Of a stretch of DNA of 64,000 nucleotides, positions 8,689 to 16,874 are shown one piece after another. Position 1 is the stretch's first letter, and every line of letters begins with the position of its first letter. The stretch lies in NCBI GenBank assembly GCA_031430435.1, contig JANPBM010000121.1, positions 1 through 64,000 on the forward strand. The letters are read 5' to 3'. Below the pieces are notes generated by a model that did no database searches, was not told the DNA's origin, and worked only from the letters and a program-made list of their open reading frames with translations. This DNA is from JANNVK01 sp031430435. Lineage in GTDB: Bacteria; Acidobacteriota; Blastocatellia; Pyrinomonadales; Pyrinomonadaceae. The position numbers and the translations under genes were made by a program.

Positions 8689-9828
8689 TCAATTTGAAAG
8701 TACTTTATATTCGATTCGTCTGTTCAAAAATCGCCCGTCTTCGGTATCGTTTGAAGTTTTCGGCACCGAATCTGCATAGCCTTTTGTTTCGAGCATTTCA
8801 GTTTTTACGCCTAGTTTTACCAGAGCTTCTTTGACGGCTTTCGCGCGATTTTCCGAAAGCGGCTGGTTTTTTGCCTTTGTTCCGCGATTATCCGTATGTC
8901 CGCCAACCTCAATCAGCGTATTTGGCGGCAATTTCAAAATATAAGAAGCGGCGCGAGTCAAAAACTTCATATTTTTCTCCGGAATATCATATTTATTGAC
9001 GGCGAAATTAATAATGTAAATGTTCAAAGCTGCGGCTAAAGCCTTTGCCTCGAAAGGATCGGGCAGATCGTCAAGCGCTTTATTTGCACAGCGTTCGGCT
9101 TTATCGAATTCACCGTTTTTAATGTTTAAGCAATCATCGGTCGGTTTTTTGGCAACTTCTTTGCATCTGGCAATTAAGTCTTCGGGCTTTTTGCCGTCCG
9201 TGCCGACGATTTTCATTTCTTCGCAACTAAAATTCGGATGCTCGATTTTAATGATTCGTTCGCCCGCAACCAACCCAAGCAATTTATACGAACCATCGGC
9301 AGAGGTTACGCCCCATTTGGTTTTGTCAACAAAAAAATTACTGTTCACAGGAGCGCCTTTGACTGTTACATCAAAGCCTTTTTTGTTCAAAAAGATGAAA
9401 TAAACGCCGACTAAAACAACCACCGCAAAAGTAAACATCAGCAAAAGCGCCGACGAAATCCAAATCCAATTTGGAATTCCGCCGCCTTTTCCCTTTGTTT
9501 GTTCTTCTGCAACTCTTTGTTCCCGAACAATTTGAGCTTGTTGATATTTCACCCGATCATTTTCGGGCAGTTGAAAATACGGCGTGGTGGCACCGTAATT
9601 CTGCTCATTTTCGCTCGGCTGATTTGACGGTAACGGCGGAACGGCATTCGATAAATTTATATTCGGTTGCGTTACACCCCAATCGGGTTGCTCGGAAGCC
9701 TGCTCCGCGTCTTTGCCGTAAAGTGTTTTTCCCCAATCGGTTACGTCTTTTTTGGGCGACGAACTGCGAATAATTGTCTTTGAAAAATCATCGGGCGGTT
9801 GCGGTTTTACATCATTTTCATCGTTCAT
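8689..9828 (-). CDS. OmpA-family peptidoglycan-binding protein with cytosolic W-x-x-T tail
   Basis: The 379-residue protein has an N-terminal tail of about 118 residues with [DN]-[WFY]-x-x-T motifs at F15-T18, W32-T35, W50-T53 and Y78-T81. A transmembrane helix (about 121-147) follows, then a carboxypeptidase-regulatory-like segment (GVTSADGSYKLLGLVAGERI). The C-terminal OmpA-like domain carries IEVGGHTDNRGT, NQPLSENRAKAVKEAL and GRFLNRRIEY, the peptidoglycan-binding signature. It is therefore probably an inner-membrane protein reaching the cell wall. AAGGA lies about ten bases before ATG. It is first of three same-strand genes, so all three products could meet at the membrane. Confidence 0.85.
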   Translation of the reverse strand: MNDENDVKPQPPDDFSKTIIRSSSPKKDVTDWGKTLYGKDAEQASEQPDWGVTQPNINLSNAVPPLPSNQPSENEQNYGATTPYFQLPENDRVKYQQAQIVREQRVAEEQTKGKGGGIPNWIWISSALLLMFTFAVVVLVGVYFIFLNKKGFDVTVKGAPVNSNFFVDKTKWGVTSADGSYKLLGLVAGERIIKIEHPNFSCEEMKIVGTDGKKPEDLIARCKEVAKKPTDDCLNIKNGEFDKAERCANKALDDLPDPFEAKALAAALNIYIINFAVNKYDIPEKNMKFLTRAASYILKLPPNTLIEVGGHTDNRGTKAKNQPLSENRAKAVKEALVKLGVKTEMLETKGYADSVPKTSNDTEDGRFLNRRIEYKVLSN

Positions 9829-9964
9829 ATTTCGGATTCCTTTTTTTTTGCTAAAGTTTTGACGCAGGAAATCTCTCGTTTTTGCGTTGTTTCAAACGTA
9901 AATCACTCGGCAAACTTTGTCAATTTTACGCAAAAATGTTACGTTTTATTCTTGCTTTGCTCCT

Positions 9965-9970
9965 TATAAA
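9965..9970 (+). promoter_or_regulatory. Candidate -10 box of a leaderless promoter (epimerase)
   Basis: TATAAA ends six bases before ATG 9977 and no Shine-Dalgarno is present. Transcription from it would start at or next to the start codon. Confidence 0.45.
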
Positions 9971-9976
9971 TTACCG

Positions 9977-10936
9977 ATGAAAAACATTTTAATCACAGGC
10001 GGAGCAGGTTTTATCGGCTCACATTTGGTTGATAAATTGCTGAGTGAAAACGCTTGGCGCGTTACCGTTGTTGACGATTTTAACGATTTTTACTCGCCCG
10101 ACATCAAACGCCGCAACATTGAAAACCATTCAGCCGATTCAAATTATACACTTTACGATGCCGATATTCGTGATGCGGAGAAATTACGCGAAATTTTTAC
10201 GGCGACAAACTTTGACGTAATTGTGCATTTGGCGGCTCGCGCGGGCGTTCGACCGTCGCTTTCCGACCCGAAACTTTGCGTTGAAACAAACATCAACGGA
10301 ACGGTAAATTTGCTTGAATTAACCAAAGAATTCGGCGTGAAACAATTCGTCTTTGCGTCGTCTTCAAGCGTTTACGGCATCAATGCGAAAATTCCTTTTT
10401 CCGAAGACGACAAAATTTTTCAGCCGATTTCGCCATACGCCGCAACCAAAGCCGCCGGCGAACTTTTGTGCCACACCTATTCGCATCTATACGATTTTCG
10501 CACCGTTTGTCTGCGTTTTTTTACCGTTTACGGAGCAAGGCAGCGACCCGATTTGGCGATTCATAAATTTAGTAAGTTGATTTCCGAAGAAACGCCGATT
10601 CCGGTCTTTGGCGACGGTAAAACTCGCCGTGATTACACTTACATCGACGACATAATTCAAGGCGTGCGTGCTGCGATTGATTATTCGGCGACAAAGTACG
10701 AAGTTTTTAACCTCGGCGAATCGCAAACCGTTGAACTTTGCGCACTGATTGAATTGATTGAAAAACACCTTGGCAAAAAAGCGATTATTGACCGAAAACC
10801 GCTCCAAGCCGGCGATGTTCCGCAAACTTTTTCCGATATTTCCAAAGCAAAAAGTTTGCTGAATTATAATCCGACCACGAAAATTGACGACGGAATTCGC
10901 AAATTTATCGAATGGTTTTTGCAAAGACAACCGTGA
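9977..10936 (+). CDS. NAD-dependent nucleotide-sugar epimerase, UDP-glucuronate 4-epimerase-like
   Basis: The protein is 319 residues from ATG 9977 (MKNILITGG); the frame is open 60 bases further upstream but lacks a plausible start. This is an extended short-chain dehydrogenase: GGAGFIGSHL binds NAD, SSSSVYG and YAATKAAGE supply the catalytic Ser, Tyr and Lys, and HLAARAGVRPSL is typical of UDP-glucuronate 4-epimerases. It probably makes UDP-galacturonate or a related sugar for lipopolysaccharide or capsule. A glycosyltransferase follows 52 bp downstream. That gap holds sequence resembling half of a common intergenic repeat (CCTTTGCGTCTCTGCGG). Confidence 0.88.
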   Translation: MKNILITGGAGFIGSHLVDKLLSENAWRVTVVDDFNDFYSPDIKRRNIENHSADSNYTLYDADIRDAEKLREIFTATNFDVIVHLAARAGVRPSLSDPKLCVETNINGTVNLLELTKEFGVKQFVFASSSSVYGINAKIPFSEDDKIFQPISPYAATKAAGELLCHTYSHLYDFRTVCLRFFTVYGARQRPDLAIHKFSKLISEETPIPVFGDGKTRRDYTYIDDIIQGVRAAIDYSATKYEVFNLGESQTVELCALIELIEKHLGKKAIIDRKPLQAGDVPQTFSDISKAKSLLNYNPTTKIDDGIRKFIEWFLQRQP

Positions 10937-10988
10937 AAAACTCCTGTGCCTTTGCGTCTCTGCGGTGAATTTTTTATAAACTTATCAA

Positions 10989-12056
10989 ATGAAAATCTTG
11001 CAAATCAGTTCGGCAAAAACTTTCGGCGGCGGCGAAAAACATCTGGTTGATTTGGCGAAAGGTTTGGCGAAAAATAATGAAATTTTTGTCGCCGTTCGAC
11101 CGACTTGCGACTGGAAAACTCGGCTCGATTTTACGCAAACTGTCGAACTTCCGCTCAGAAATTCAATTGATATTTTCAGTGCGGTCAAACTTTCGCAATT
11201 TATCCGCAAACATAAAATCGAAGTTGTTCACGCACATCTCGCCCGCGATTACGCGATGGCAAGTCTGGCTGTGCGAATGTCGAAAAACGCGAAATTATTT
11301 CTCACACGCCACGTTTTATTTCCGATTAAATCAACGTTTTTGCTCAAAAATATAACTAAAATTATCGCCGTTTCGTCTGCGGTTGAAACAGAATTACGCA
11401 ACAGTTTTCCAAGCAACAAAATTGCCGCAATTCCAAATGGAATCGAAGTCAACCATTTCGCAAATGCCGATAAACAAAGGCTTCGCAAAGAATTCAGGTT
11501 TGAACACAACATTCCGTTCGATGCAAATTTGGTCGCCACGGTCGGTGAATTAAAGCCGCTCAAAGGACAAGAAGATTTTGTAATTGCCGCACAACTTGTC
11601 GCCGAAAAGTTTCCCGAAACGCATTTTGTCATCGTTGGAAAAGATAATTCGTTCGATCAAAAATTTCGTCTGAAATTAAAGCGTTTGATAAAAACTTTTG
11701 GTTTGGAAAATCGTTTTCTTCGGCTGAATTGGGTTGAAGACACGGCGACTTTGCTGCACGCGTGCGATGTTTTTGTGTCGGCTTCGCACTCCGAATCGTT
11801 CGGCTTGGCGATTCTGGAAGCGATGGCAAGCAAAGTTTGCGTTGTCGCAACTGCGACCGAAGGTGCAAAGGAACTTTTGGGCGAAGAAAAACTTGTGCCG
11901 ATTGAAAATCCGACCAAACTTGCCGAAGCGATTTGCGAAGTTTTAGGCGATAAAACGAATCGAATCAATCGTGCGAAAACGGTACAAACTATTGCGAAAC
12001 AACGTTTTAATGTGGAAACAATGATTGCAGAAACCGAAAAACTTTATCGTCTTTAA
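10989..12056 (+). CDS. Glycosyltransferase family 4 (GT-B fold)
   Basis: The 355-residue enzyme has the GT4 layout. The N-terminal acceptor half has FGGGEKHLVDLAKGL and AHLARDYA. The C-terminal nucleotide-sugar half has VGELKPLKGQEDFVIAA and the E-x7-E motif region SHSESFGLAILEAMASKVCVVAT. It transfers a sugar to an unknown acceptor, most likely in surface polysaccharide synthesis given the epimerase next door. Its last 50 bases overlap the convergent aminotransferase gene. No membrane segments are evident. Confidence 0.88.
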   Translation: MKILQISSAKTFGGGEKHLVDLAKGLAKNNEIFVAVRPTCDWKTRLDFTQTVELPLRNSIDIFSAVKLSQFIRKHKIEVVHAHLARDYAMASLAVRMSKNAKLFLTRHVLFPIKSTFLLKNITKIIAVSSAVETELRNSFPSNKIAAIPNGIEVNHFANADKQRLRKEFRFEHNIPFDANLVATVGELKPLKGQEDFVIAAQLVAEKFPETHFVIVGKDNSFDQKFRLKLKRLIKTFGLENRFLRLNWVEDTATLLHACDVFVSASHSESFGLAILEAMASKVCVVATATEGAKELLGEEKLVPIENPTKLAEAICEVLGDKTNRINRAKTVQTIAKQRFNVETMIAETEKLYRL

Positions 12057-12804
12057 CCGTTTTCAGTTTGCCGAAGTTTGCTCGTTGAATTCCGATTACC
12101 GCAGATGTCAAAAAAATCTCGTCCGCGTTTTCTAAACTTTCCAAGCCGTTTTCAACCTCAAAACATTCGTAATTTTCGAGAATAAATTCCCGCGTTGTTC
12201 CCTGCAAACAACCTGTTTTCAAACTTGGCGTAAACAATTTTTCGTCTTTCAGCCAAAAAATATTTGCCATTGTTGCGGACGTGATTTCACCGCGTTCATT
12301 CAAACGAACTGCCTCGTTGAATCCGCGATTTTGCGCGTCTTCAAGTGCGAGCGTTTGCTCTAAATAGTTGCAAGATTTGAGGTTGACGAGCGGCGAAGTT
12401 GAATTTATACGAAACGGCGAAACAGTCAAATTTATGTTTGAAACTTCGCGTAAATCTGCGGTTACGATTAAAATACTCGTTTTATTTTCAGTTTGAAACT
12501 GCCAAATTTTGCTTGCAGATTCGTCAAAAAAAGTTATCCGCATTTTGCCGTTTATAACCTTGTTTGCTTCGATCAATTTATAGATTTCAGCTTTGCACAT
12601 TTCTTCGTCAATCAATTTTATGTTGAGTTTTTTTGCATTTTCGCATAATCTTCGCCAATGTTTTTCCCACAGAAAAGGCTTTCCGCCGTTAACCGCAAGT
12701 GTCGTAAAAACTCCTTTGCCGTAAAGACTTGCGGACGAAATTGCCGAAAGTTTCGCGTCGTTTGCGGAAATAATTTGCCGATTGAAAGAAATAAATTTGT
12801 GCAT
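12007..12804 (-). CDS. Class IV aminotransferase, aminodeoxychorismate lyase-like
   Basis: The protein is 265 residues from ATG 12804 (MHKFISFNRQIIS); an extension to 12852 is open but would overlap the next gene. PLP fold-type IV features are SLYGKGVFTTLAV near the start, the presumed Schiff-base Lys in NLKSCNYLEQTLA, then EAVRLNERGEITSATMANIF and QGTTREFIL. The family includes PabC (folate), branched-chain and D-amino acid aminotransferases. The size and sequence lean toward PabC-like, but specificity is not settled. The final 50 bp overlap the glycosyltransferase gene tail-to-tail. Confidence 0.8.
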   Translation of the reverse strand: MHKFISFNRQIISANDAKLSAISSASLYGKGVFTTLAVNGGKPFLWEKHWRRLCENAKKLNIKLIDEEMCKAEIYKLIEANKVINGKMRITFFDESASKIWQFQTENKTSILIVTADLREVSNINLTVSPFRINSTSPLVNLKSCNYLEQTLALEDAQNRGFNEAVRLNERGEITSATMANIFWLKDEKLFTPSLKTGCLQGTTREFILENYECFEVENGLESLENADEIFLTSAVIGIQRANFGKLKTVKDDKVFRFLQSLFPH

Positions 12805-12814
12805 CGGCAAGTTT

Positions 12815-13261
12815 TTATTTATTGTCTTTCTTGAGAATTTTCCAAACCTCAAAAAATAAAAATGTCGCTGAACTGCCGGCTAAGAAACTAATGGCAACTA
12901 ACAGACTTTTTACCGTGTCAGAAGGAGTTGGGCTAGTTACAACATAATAAACAAAATAAAAGAAAACTGCCTGCACCAATATCGAGCAAGTTACAGTAAT
13001 ACCTAAAAGTTTTCTTTTCAGATGGTTATCTTTTGTCTGTTCGTCTCTTCCCAGTTGATTGTCAAGTTTTTCCTGATCCAGTTTGTGTTGTAACTCTATT
13101 TGCTGTTGCTGAAGTAATGCTTTTTGTTGCCAAAATACAATGTCAGCAACATTCCTTTCTTTAGTTACTAAATGGTCAAAACTGGAAATGCTATCAGACT
13201 CAATCATCATATTTTCAGATTGAGTCTGGATTTTATCAATACTATTATTTTCAAGTTCCAT
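12815..13261 (-). CDS. Small membrane protein with N-terminal coiled coil
   Basis: The 148-residue protein is of no recognised family. Residues about 40-85 are Gln/Lys/Glu-rich (QQKALLQQQQIELQHKLDQ) and likely a coiled coil. Two hydrophobic helices follow (about 87-112 and 119-142), separated by a short polar turn. This suggests a hairpin in the inner membrane with both ends in the cytosol. It starts 1 bp after the stop of the ribbon-helix-helix gene, so they are co-transcribed. Codon use is AT-rich compared with the flanking genes, which supports a transferred island. Confidence 0.65.
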   Translation of the reverse strand: MELENNSIDKIQTQSENMMIESDSISSFDHLVTKERNVADIVFWQQKALLQQQQIELQHKLDQEKLDNQLGRDEQTKDNHLKRKLLGITVTCSILVQAVFFYFVYYVVTSPTPSDTVKSLLVAISFLAGSSATFLFFEVWKILKKDNK

Positions 13262-13262
13262 A

Positions 13263-13541
13263 CTAAAAAAAGAATTCTACCTCTTTCACGCCGTCTTCCT
13301 TTGAAACAAGAATTTTATGATTATTGTTTAATTGCTCAATAAACCATTCATAAAGTCTCAAAGAATTTCGCACCAGTTCGCTATTTGAACGAATATCAGC
13401 TTTGTTTCTTAATGCCTCAATTTTTTCAAAAGCTTCCGGTGAAAAGTCTAATTGAAGACGATGACGAGAAATCTCTTTTTTCACATCAGGTCCTTTCTCT
13501 TTTTCTTTTGCTATTTTCTTTTGGCTTTTTGTTTCAACCAT
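13263..13541 (-). CDS. Ribbon-helix-helix-like DNA-binding protein
   Basis: The protein is 92 residues from ATG 13541, which has GAGG six bases upstream; ATG 13565 has no such site. A Lys/Glu-rich tail precedes RHRLQLDFSPEAFEKIEALR and SNSELVRNSLRLYEWFIEQ, the beta strand and two helices of the MetJ/Arc/CopG fold. Such proteins are dimeric repressors, often of their own operon. The palindromic repeats at 14336-14372 upstream of the island promoter are a plausible target. It could also be the antitoxin-like half of a pair with the membrane protein downstream, but no toxin fold is visible. Confidence 0.65.
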   Translation of the reverse strand: MVETKSQKKIAKEKEKGPDVKKEISRHRLQLDFSPEAFEKIEALRNKADIRSNSELVRNSLRLYEWFIEQLNNNHKILVSKEDGVKEVEFFF

Positions 13542-13648
13542 GATTTTCCTCTTTTTTTCCCACATTCTTGAATCTACTAAGATTTTTCAAGAAAATTTAT
13601 TGTTTATTAAAATAGTTGTATTACGAAATTTAGACATTAATAGAAAAA

Positions 13649-13820
13649 CTATATTTCTTCGTCATTCAATGTTTCTGTTAAAAATACTGTTTCAATACTT
13701 TTAACATCTTCGTTTACAACCTCAGATTCAGTCTCGACAGTCTGAATCGCTTCTAATTTTTCAATCAGTCTGAATCGCTTCTAATTTTTCAATTAAGTCT
13801 TCATATATAAATGTTTGCAT
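13649..13820 (-). pseudogene. Small acidic-protein gene broken by a 28-bp tandem duplication
   Basis: ATG at 13820 (GGGAG 8 bases upstream) starts MQTFIYEDLIEKLEAIQTD and stops at TGA 13763-13761, inside a perfect 28-bp tandem repeat. Removing one repeat copy restores one frame to TAG at 13651-13649, giving a 47-residue acidic protein ending TLNDEEI. Because 28 is not a multiple of three, the duplication shifts the frame. As written the product is 19 residues. It lies in the reverse-strand island between another small ORF and the ribbon-helix-helix gene. Function is unknown. Confidence 0.6.
13738..13793. repeat. Perfect 28-bp tandem duplication
   Basis: Two identical head-to-tail copies (13738-13765 and 13766-13793), each beginning CAGTCTGAATCGC. 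They fall inside the small gene at 13649-13820 and shift its frame. Confidence 0.95.
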
Positions 13821-13920
13821 CGTGTAATCTCCCAAAGTTTTTCATCGTTTTGTTTTATGTTTTGTTAAAGAAATTTACTGTTCACTTAGCTAGGAACTTC
13901 CAGCTCTCCATTTACCCGAA

Positions 13921-14178
13921 TTAATACAATAATTTTCCAAAGACAAATTGCCTTTCAAAAATGAGAGCAAAAAATTCAGGTATTATCTTACAGTTACAAA
14001 GTTTTGCATTTAACAATTCAATTTTTCCTAACATTAGTTTTAGAATTAGAATTGTTTTTGCAAGACAATGGTACGTTTTCAATAGTGTCCAAATTTTGGT
14101 GAATAATGAATGGATGATTATTGTGACTGATGAATTGATCTTTTCCCAAAATGCTTCATATATATCTATAGACAACAT
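13921..14178 (-). CDS. Small ORF with strong ribosome-binding site, unknown
   Basis: A reverse frame of 85 residues starts MLSIDIYEAFWEKI, with AAGGAGG seven bases before ATG, so initiation here is likely. After about residue 13 the peptide becomes an unusual mix of Ile, Leu and Cys. A second frame in the same stretch is open and more hydrophilic (ISHNNHPFIIHQNLDTIEN) up to a TGA. A frameshift after the N-terminus is therefore possible. It is first gene after the island promoter at 14300-14328. I recognise no family. Confidence 0.4.
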   Translation of the reverse strand: MLSIDIYEAFWEKINSSVTIIIHSLFTKIWTLLKTYHCLAKTILILKLMLGKIELLNAKLCNCKIIPEFFALIFERQFVFGKLLY

Positions 14179-14299
14179 AGTTTTTTCCTCCTTAACTTTT
14201 ATTTATCTCTTTAACTTTAAGTAACAAAACAACTAACCGGGATGCTTCACATTCAGACATCCTTAAATAATTAGATTGCAATTCTGATGCAACATAATA

Positions 14300-14328
14300 C
14301 ATATACCGTAAAGGAATGTAAATGTCAA
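14300..14328 (-). promoter_or_regulatory. Sigma-70-type promoter of the small-gene island
   Basis: On the reverse strand TTGACA (14328-14323) is followed after 17 bases by TATATG (14305-14300). It faces the small ORFs, the ribbon-helix-helix gene and the membrane protein. A palindromic repeat cluster abuts the -35 box. Confidence 0.6.
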
Positions 14329-14335
14329 CTTATTT

Positions 14336-14372
14336 ACTCCATTTAAACTCCATATGGAGATTATTATCTCCA
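14336..14372. promoter_or_regulatory. Palindromic CTCCAT operator-like cluster
   Basis: A half-site ACTCCAT (14336-14342) is followed by a perfect 12-bp palindrome CTCCATATGGAG (14348-14359), and GGAGAT pairs with ATCTCC at 14366-14371. The repeated CTCC/GGAG arms lie directly upstream of the island -35 box, as an operator would. The natural candidate binder is the ribbon-helix-helix protein at 13263-13541 (inference). Confidence 0.5.
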
Positions 14373-14503
14373 ATGATATGCCTTAAGAAGTCAAAATCAA
14401 TCTCATTTTTTGTTTTCTATACGCACTAAAGATGCGTGGCAATTCATATCAAAATTCTTTACCAAAAATCTTGTTTCAATAAATCGGCAAAAGTATTGTA
14501 AAG

Positions 14504-14509
14504 TATAAA
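14504..14509 (+). promoter_or_regulatory. Candidate -10 box of a leaderless promoter (nurA)
   Basis: TATAAA ends five bases before ATG 14515; no Shine-Dalgarno is present. Confidence 0.4.
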
Positions 14510-14514
14510 TTCAA

Positions 14515-15675
14515 ATGATTTACCGAGAACTTTTAGCCAAACAATTAGACGAAAAAACGTCTGATTTCAAAACCTTCAACCGCGATCAACGCGATTCGCT
14601 GGAAGTGTATCTGTCGAAAATTAAACGACTTGAGCAAACCTCGCTCGAAAGAATCAGACAAATTTTGCTCTTGCAAGAAGCAACCGGAGCAATGCCGTCA
14701 AATGAATTGGAACTGCACAAATCGTTGGCGATTCCGTTTGATAAAACGTGGAAAAATCACGAAGAATCTCGCGGTTGGGCGTTTGAAATTTTGAAAAACC
14801 GGACGACTTTTGCGGTTGACGGAAGCCAAATTCCGCCGAGCCGCGATGTTTCGTTAATGGTCGCGGCGGTGCAAGTCGGTTGGTTTGAAAATCCGCATTC
14901 GGAAACCGAACGTTATGAAAAAAACGCGGAATTTTTTATCCTTTCACCGTCCGATTTAATGCCGAATCCGGCGGAATCTCGCGTAAACGAACGCCGAATC
15001 GAAGAAGAAGTTCGCAAAACCGGCGATTTTTTGAAACGAAAACAGGGTTGGAAATCGCGCGGCGAGCGAATGCCGTTGGCTTTTTACGACAATACATTGC
15101 TCGTGCCGTTTCCTCTGGCGACTGAAAGCAAAAATAAATATGCTGATGAAATGGTTGCGTTAATTAAACTCAGCGAAGAAACGCAAGTTCCGTTGGTCGG
15201 TTATGTGGCACGCAGTTTGTCGAAAGATTTGCTGACGATGCTCGATGCTTTTGACGCGGAAAAAACGAACAGCAATTTACATTTCGACGCAGATTTGTTG
15301 TTTCCGCGAGTTTTGAAATTTTGGGGTGAACGGACGGTGTTTTTATATTCCAAACGTCAAGGTTTGACCGAGATTTTCGGCGATTCCGTCGGATTTATTT
15401 ATCTGCAAACAACACGAGATGCCTCGCCCGCAAGGTTGGATATGCCGTCGTGGATTTATAAAAACGGTTTGTTGGACGAAGTTTTGGATGTCGTGCGGGC
15501 TGAATGCGTCGTCGGATTAGGTTATCCGTACGCAATCGAAACGGCAGACGCAACCGCACTTATTTCAATCGGCGACCGCGAAATTTTCTATCGAATTTTA
15601 CAGGATTTCACCAAAGAAAACGACATAAATTTTACCGTTTCGCGCAAAACCGCCAGCAAAGGGCGACGGCGATAA
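14515..15675 (+). CDS. nurA: NurA-family 5'-3' nuclease
   Basis: The 386-residue protein has the NurA-domain hallmark FAVDGSQIPPSRD (Asp102, metal-binding) followed by a hydrophobic strand, and later acidic residues in LPLAFYDNTLLVPF-like and GLGYPYAIETADATALIS regions. NurA works with the HerA helicase in archaeal end resection; bacterial members often occur without HerA, as here. A role in DNA-end processing is inferred from family only. The upstream 336 bp holds the reverse-facing island promoter. No partner gene is adjacent. Confidence 0.82.
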   Translation: MIYRELLAKQLDEKTSDFKTFNRDQRDSLEVYLSKIKRLEQTSLERIRQILLLQEATGAMPSNELELHKSLAIPFDKTWKNHEESRGWAFEILKNRTTFAVDGSQIPPSRDVSLMVAAVQVGWFENPHSETERYEKNAEFFILSPSDLMPNPAESRVNERRIEEEVRKTGDFLKRKQGWKSRGERMPLAFYDNTLLVPFPLATESKNKYADEMVALIKLSEETQVPLVGYVARSLSKDLLTMLDAFDAEKTNSNLHFDADLLFPRVLKFWGERTVFLYSKRQGLTEIFGDSVGFIYLQTTRDASPARLDMPSWIYKNGLLDEVLDVVRAECVVGLGYPYAIETADATALISIGDREIFYRILQDFTKENDINFTVSRKTASKGRRR

Positions 15676-15809
15676 AGGCAAAGTTAAGCGTATTTTTCGG
15701 AATTTAACATCATTCCACTGAAAACAAAACCTCTGAAATTTTGAGCCGAACGGAATTTGAGTCGGCTTAAATTGTTTGATACGATTTTGATTGCTCAAGT
15801 TTTTCTAAT

Positions 15810-16853
15810 ATGCCGAAAACAAAACCTTTAACTTGCACATCCGAAACATCGTTGACCAAAAATCAACTGGTTGAAATGTATCGTTTAATCAAAATGACGC
15901 GAATGTTCGACGAAAAAACGGTCAATCTTAAACGTCAATCCAAAATTACGAGCGGAGTTTTCAGTTCGCTCGGACAAGAAGCAACGGCGGTCGGAACGGC
16001 GTATGCGCTTCAAACACAAGACTTTATCGCTCCGCTTATCCGCGACATCGGAGCAGTTTTAACAAAAGGTATTTTGCCGCGACATATTTTTGCGCAATAT
16101 ATGGGCAAGGCAACAGGTCCGAGCGGATCAAAGGACGTGCAGTTTCATTTTGCCGATTTCGAGAAAGGTTTTATCGGTCCGATTTCGCATCTTGGCGATA
16201 TGATTCCGGTGATGACGGGCATTTTGCTTGCTTCGCGGATGAAAAAAGAGAATCGAATTGCGGTTGCATATATGGGTGACGGAGCGACTTCGACCGGAGT
16301 TTTTCACGAAGGCGTGAACTTTGCCGCCGTTCAAAAACTTCCGCTGATTGTCATTATGGAAAGCAATCATTATTCTTATTCAACGCCGACACGATTACAA
16401 TTTGCGTGTGAAAATTTGGCAGATAAGGCAATCGGGTACGGTGCAAAAGGAATGATTGTGGACGGAAACGACATTATTGCGTGTTATGAAACGATGAAAG
16501 AAGCGGTTGATTATGCTCGCGGCGGAAACGGTACCGTCTTGATTGACGCAAAAACTTATCGCCGCAAAGGACACGCCGAACATGACAATCAGTCGTATGT
16601 TCCTGCCGGAGAAATCGATTGGTGGGCGAAAAATAACGACCCGATTGACCGCTTTGAACGATACTTGACCGAAAATAAAATTCTGACAAAAGCGAAAACG
16701 GCTGAAATTGTCGCCGAAGTTCAAACCTATTTGGACACCGAAGCCGATTGGGCTGATAACTCCGAATATCCGACTCCGATTGATGCCGCGTTCAATGTTT
16801 ACGACAATTCGATTGTTCCGCCGGCTTTCAAACGCCAAGTTTTGGAACGTTGA
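15810..16853 (+). CDS. Thiamine-diphosphate dehydrogenase E1 component, alpha subunit
   Basis: The 347-residue protein matches the alpha subunit of heterotetrameric 2-oxoacid dehydrogenases (pyruvate or branched-chain type). The ThDP-binding motif is AYMGDGATSTGVFHEGVNFA ending near N-F-A-A, and RRKGHAEHDN is the C-terminal loop. Starting sequence TKNQLVEMYRLIKMTRMFDE is typical of the family. It needs a beta subunit and an E2, neither of which is adjacent; the next gene is a convergent histidine kinase. Which 2-oxoacid it uses cannot be decided from sequence alone. Confidence 0.87.
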   Translation: MPKTKPLTCTSETSLTKNQLVEMYRLIKMTRMFDEKTVNLKRQSKITSGVFSSLGQEATAVGTAYALQTQDFIAPLIRDIGAVLTKGILPRHIFAQYMGKATGPSGSKDVQFHFADFEKGFIGPISHLGDMIPVMTGILLASRMKKENRIAVAYMGDGATSTGVFHEGVNFAAVQKLPLIVIMESNHYSYSTPTRLQFACENLADKAIGYGAKGMIVDGNDIIACYETMKEAVDYARGGNGTVLIDAKTYRRKGHAEHDNQSYVPAGEIDWWAKNNDPIDRFERYLTENKILTKAKTAEIVAEVQTYLDTEADWADNSEYPTPIDAAFNVYDNSIVPPAFKRQVLER

Positions 16854-16874
16854 GACAAAGCAAATTGTATTTTG

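Noticed and set aside
13263..13541. Toxin-antitoxin pair of the ribbon-helix-helix and membrane protein
   Set aside because: The membrane protein has no toxin-family signature; a regulatory role alone is as likely.
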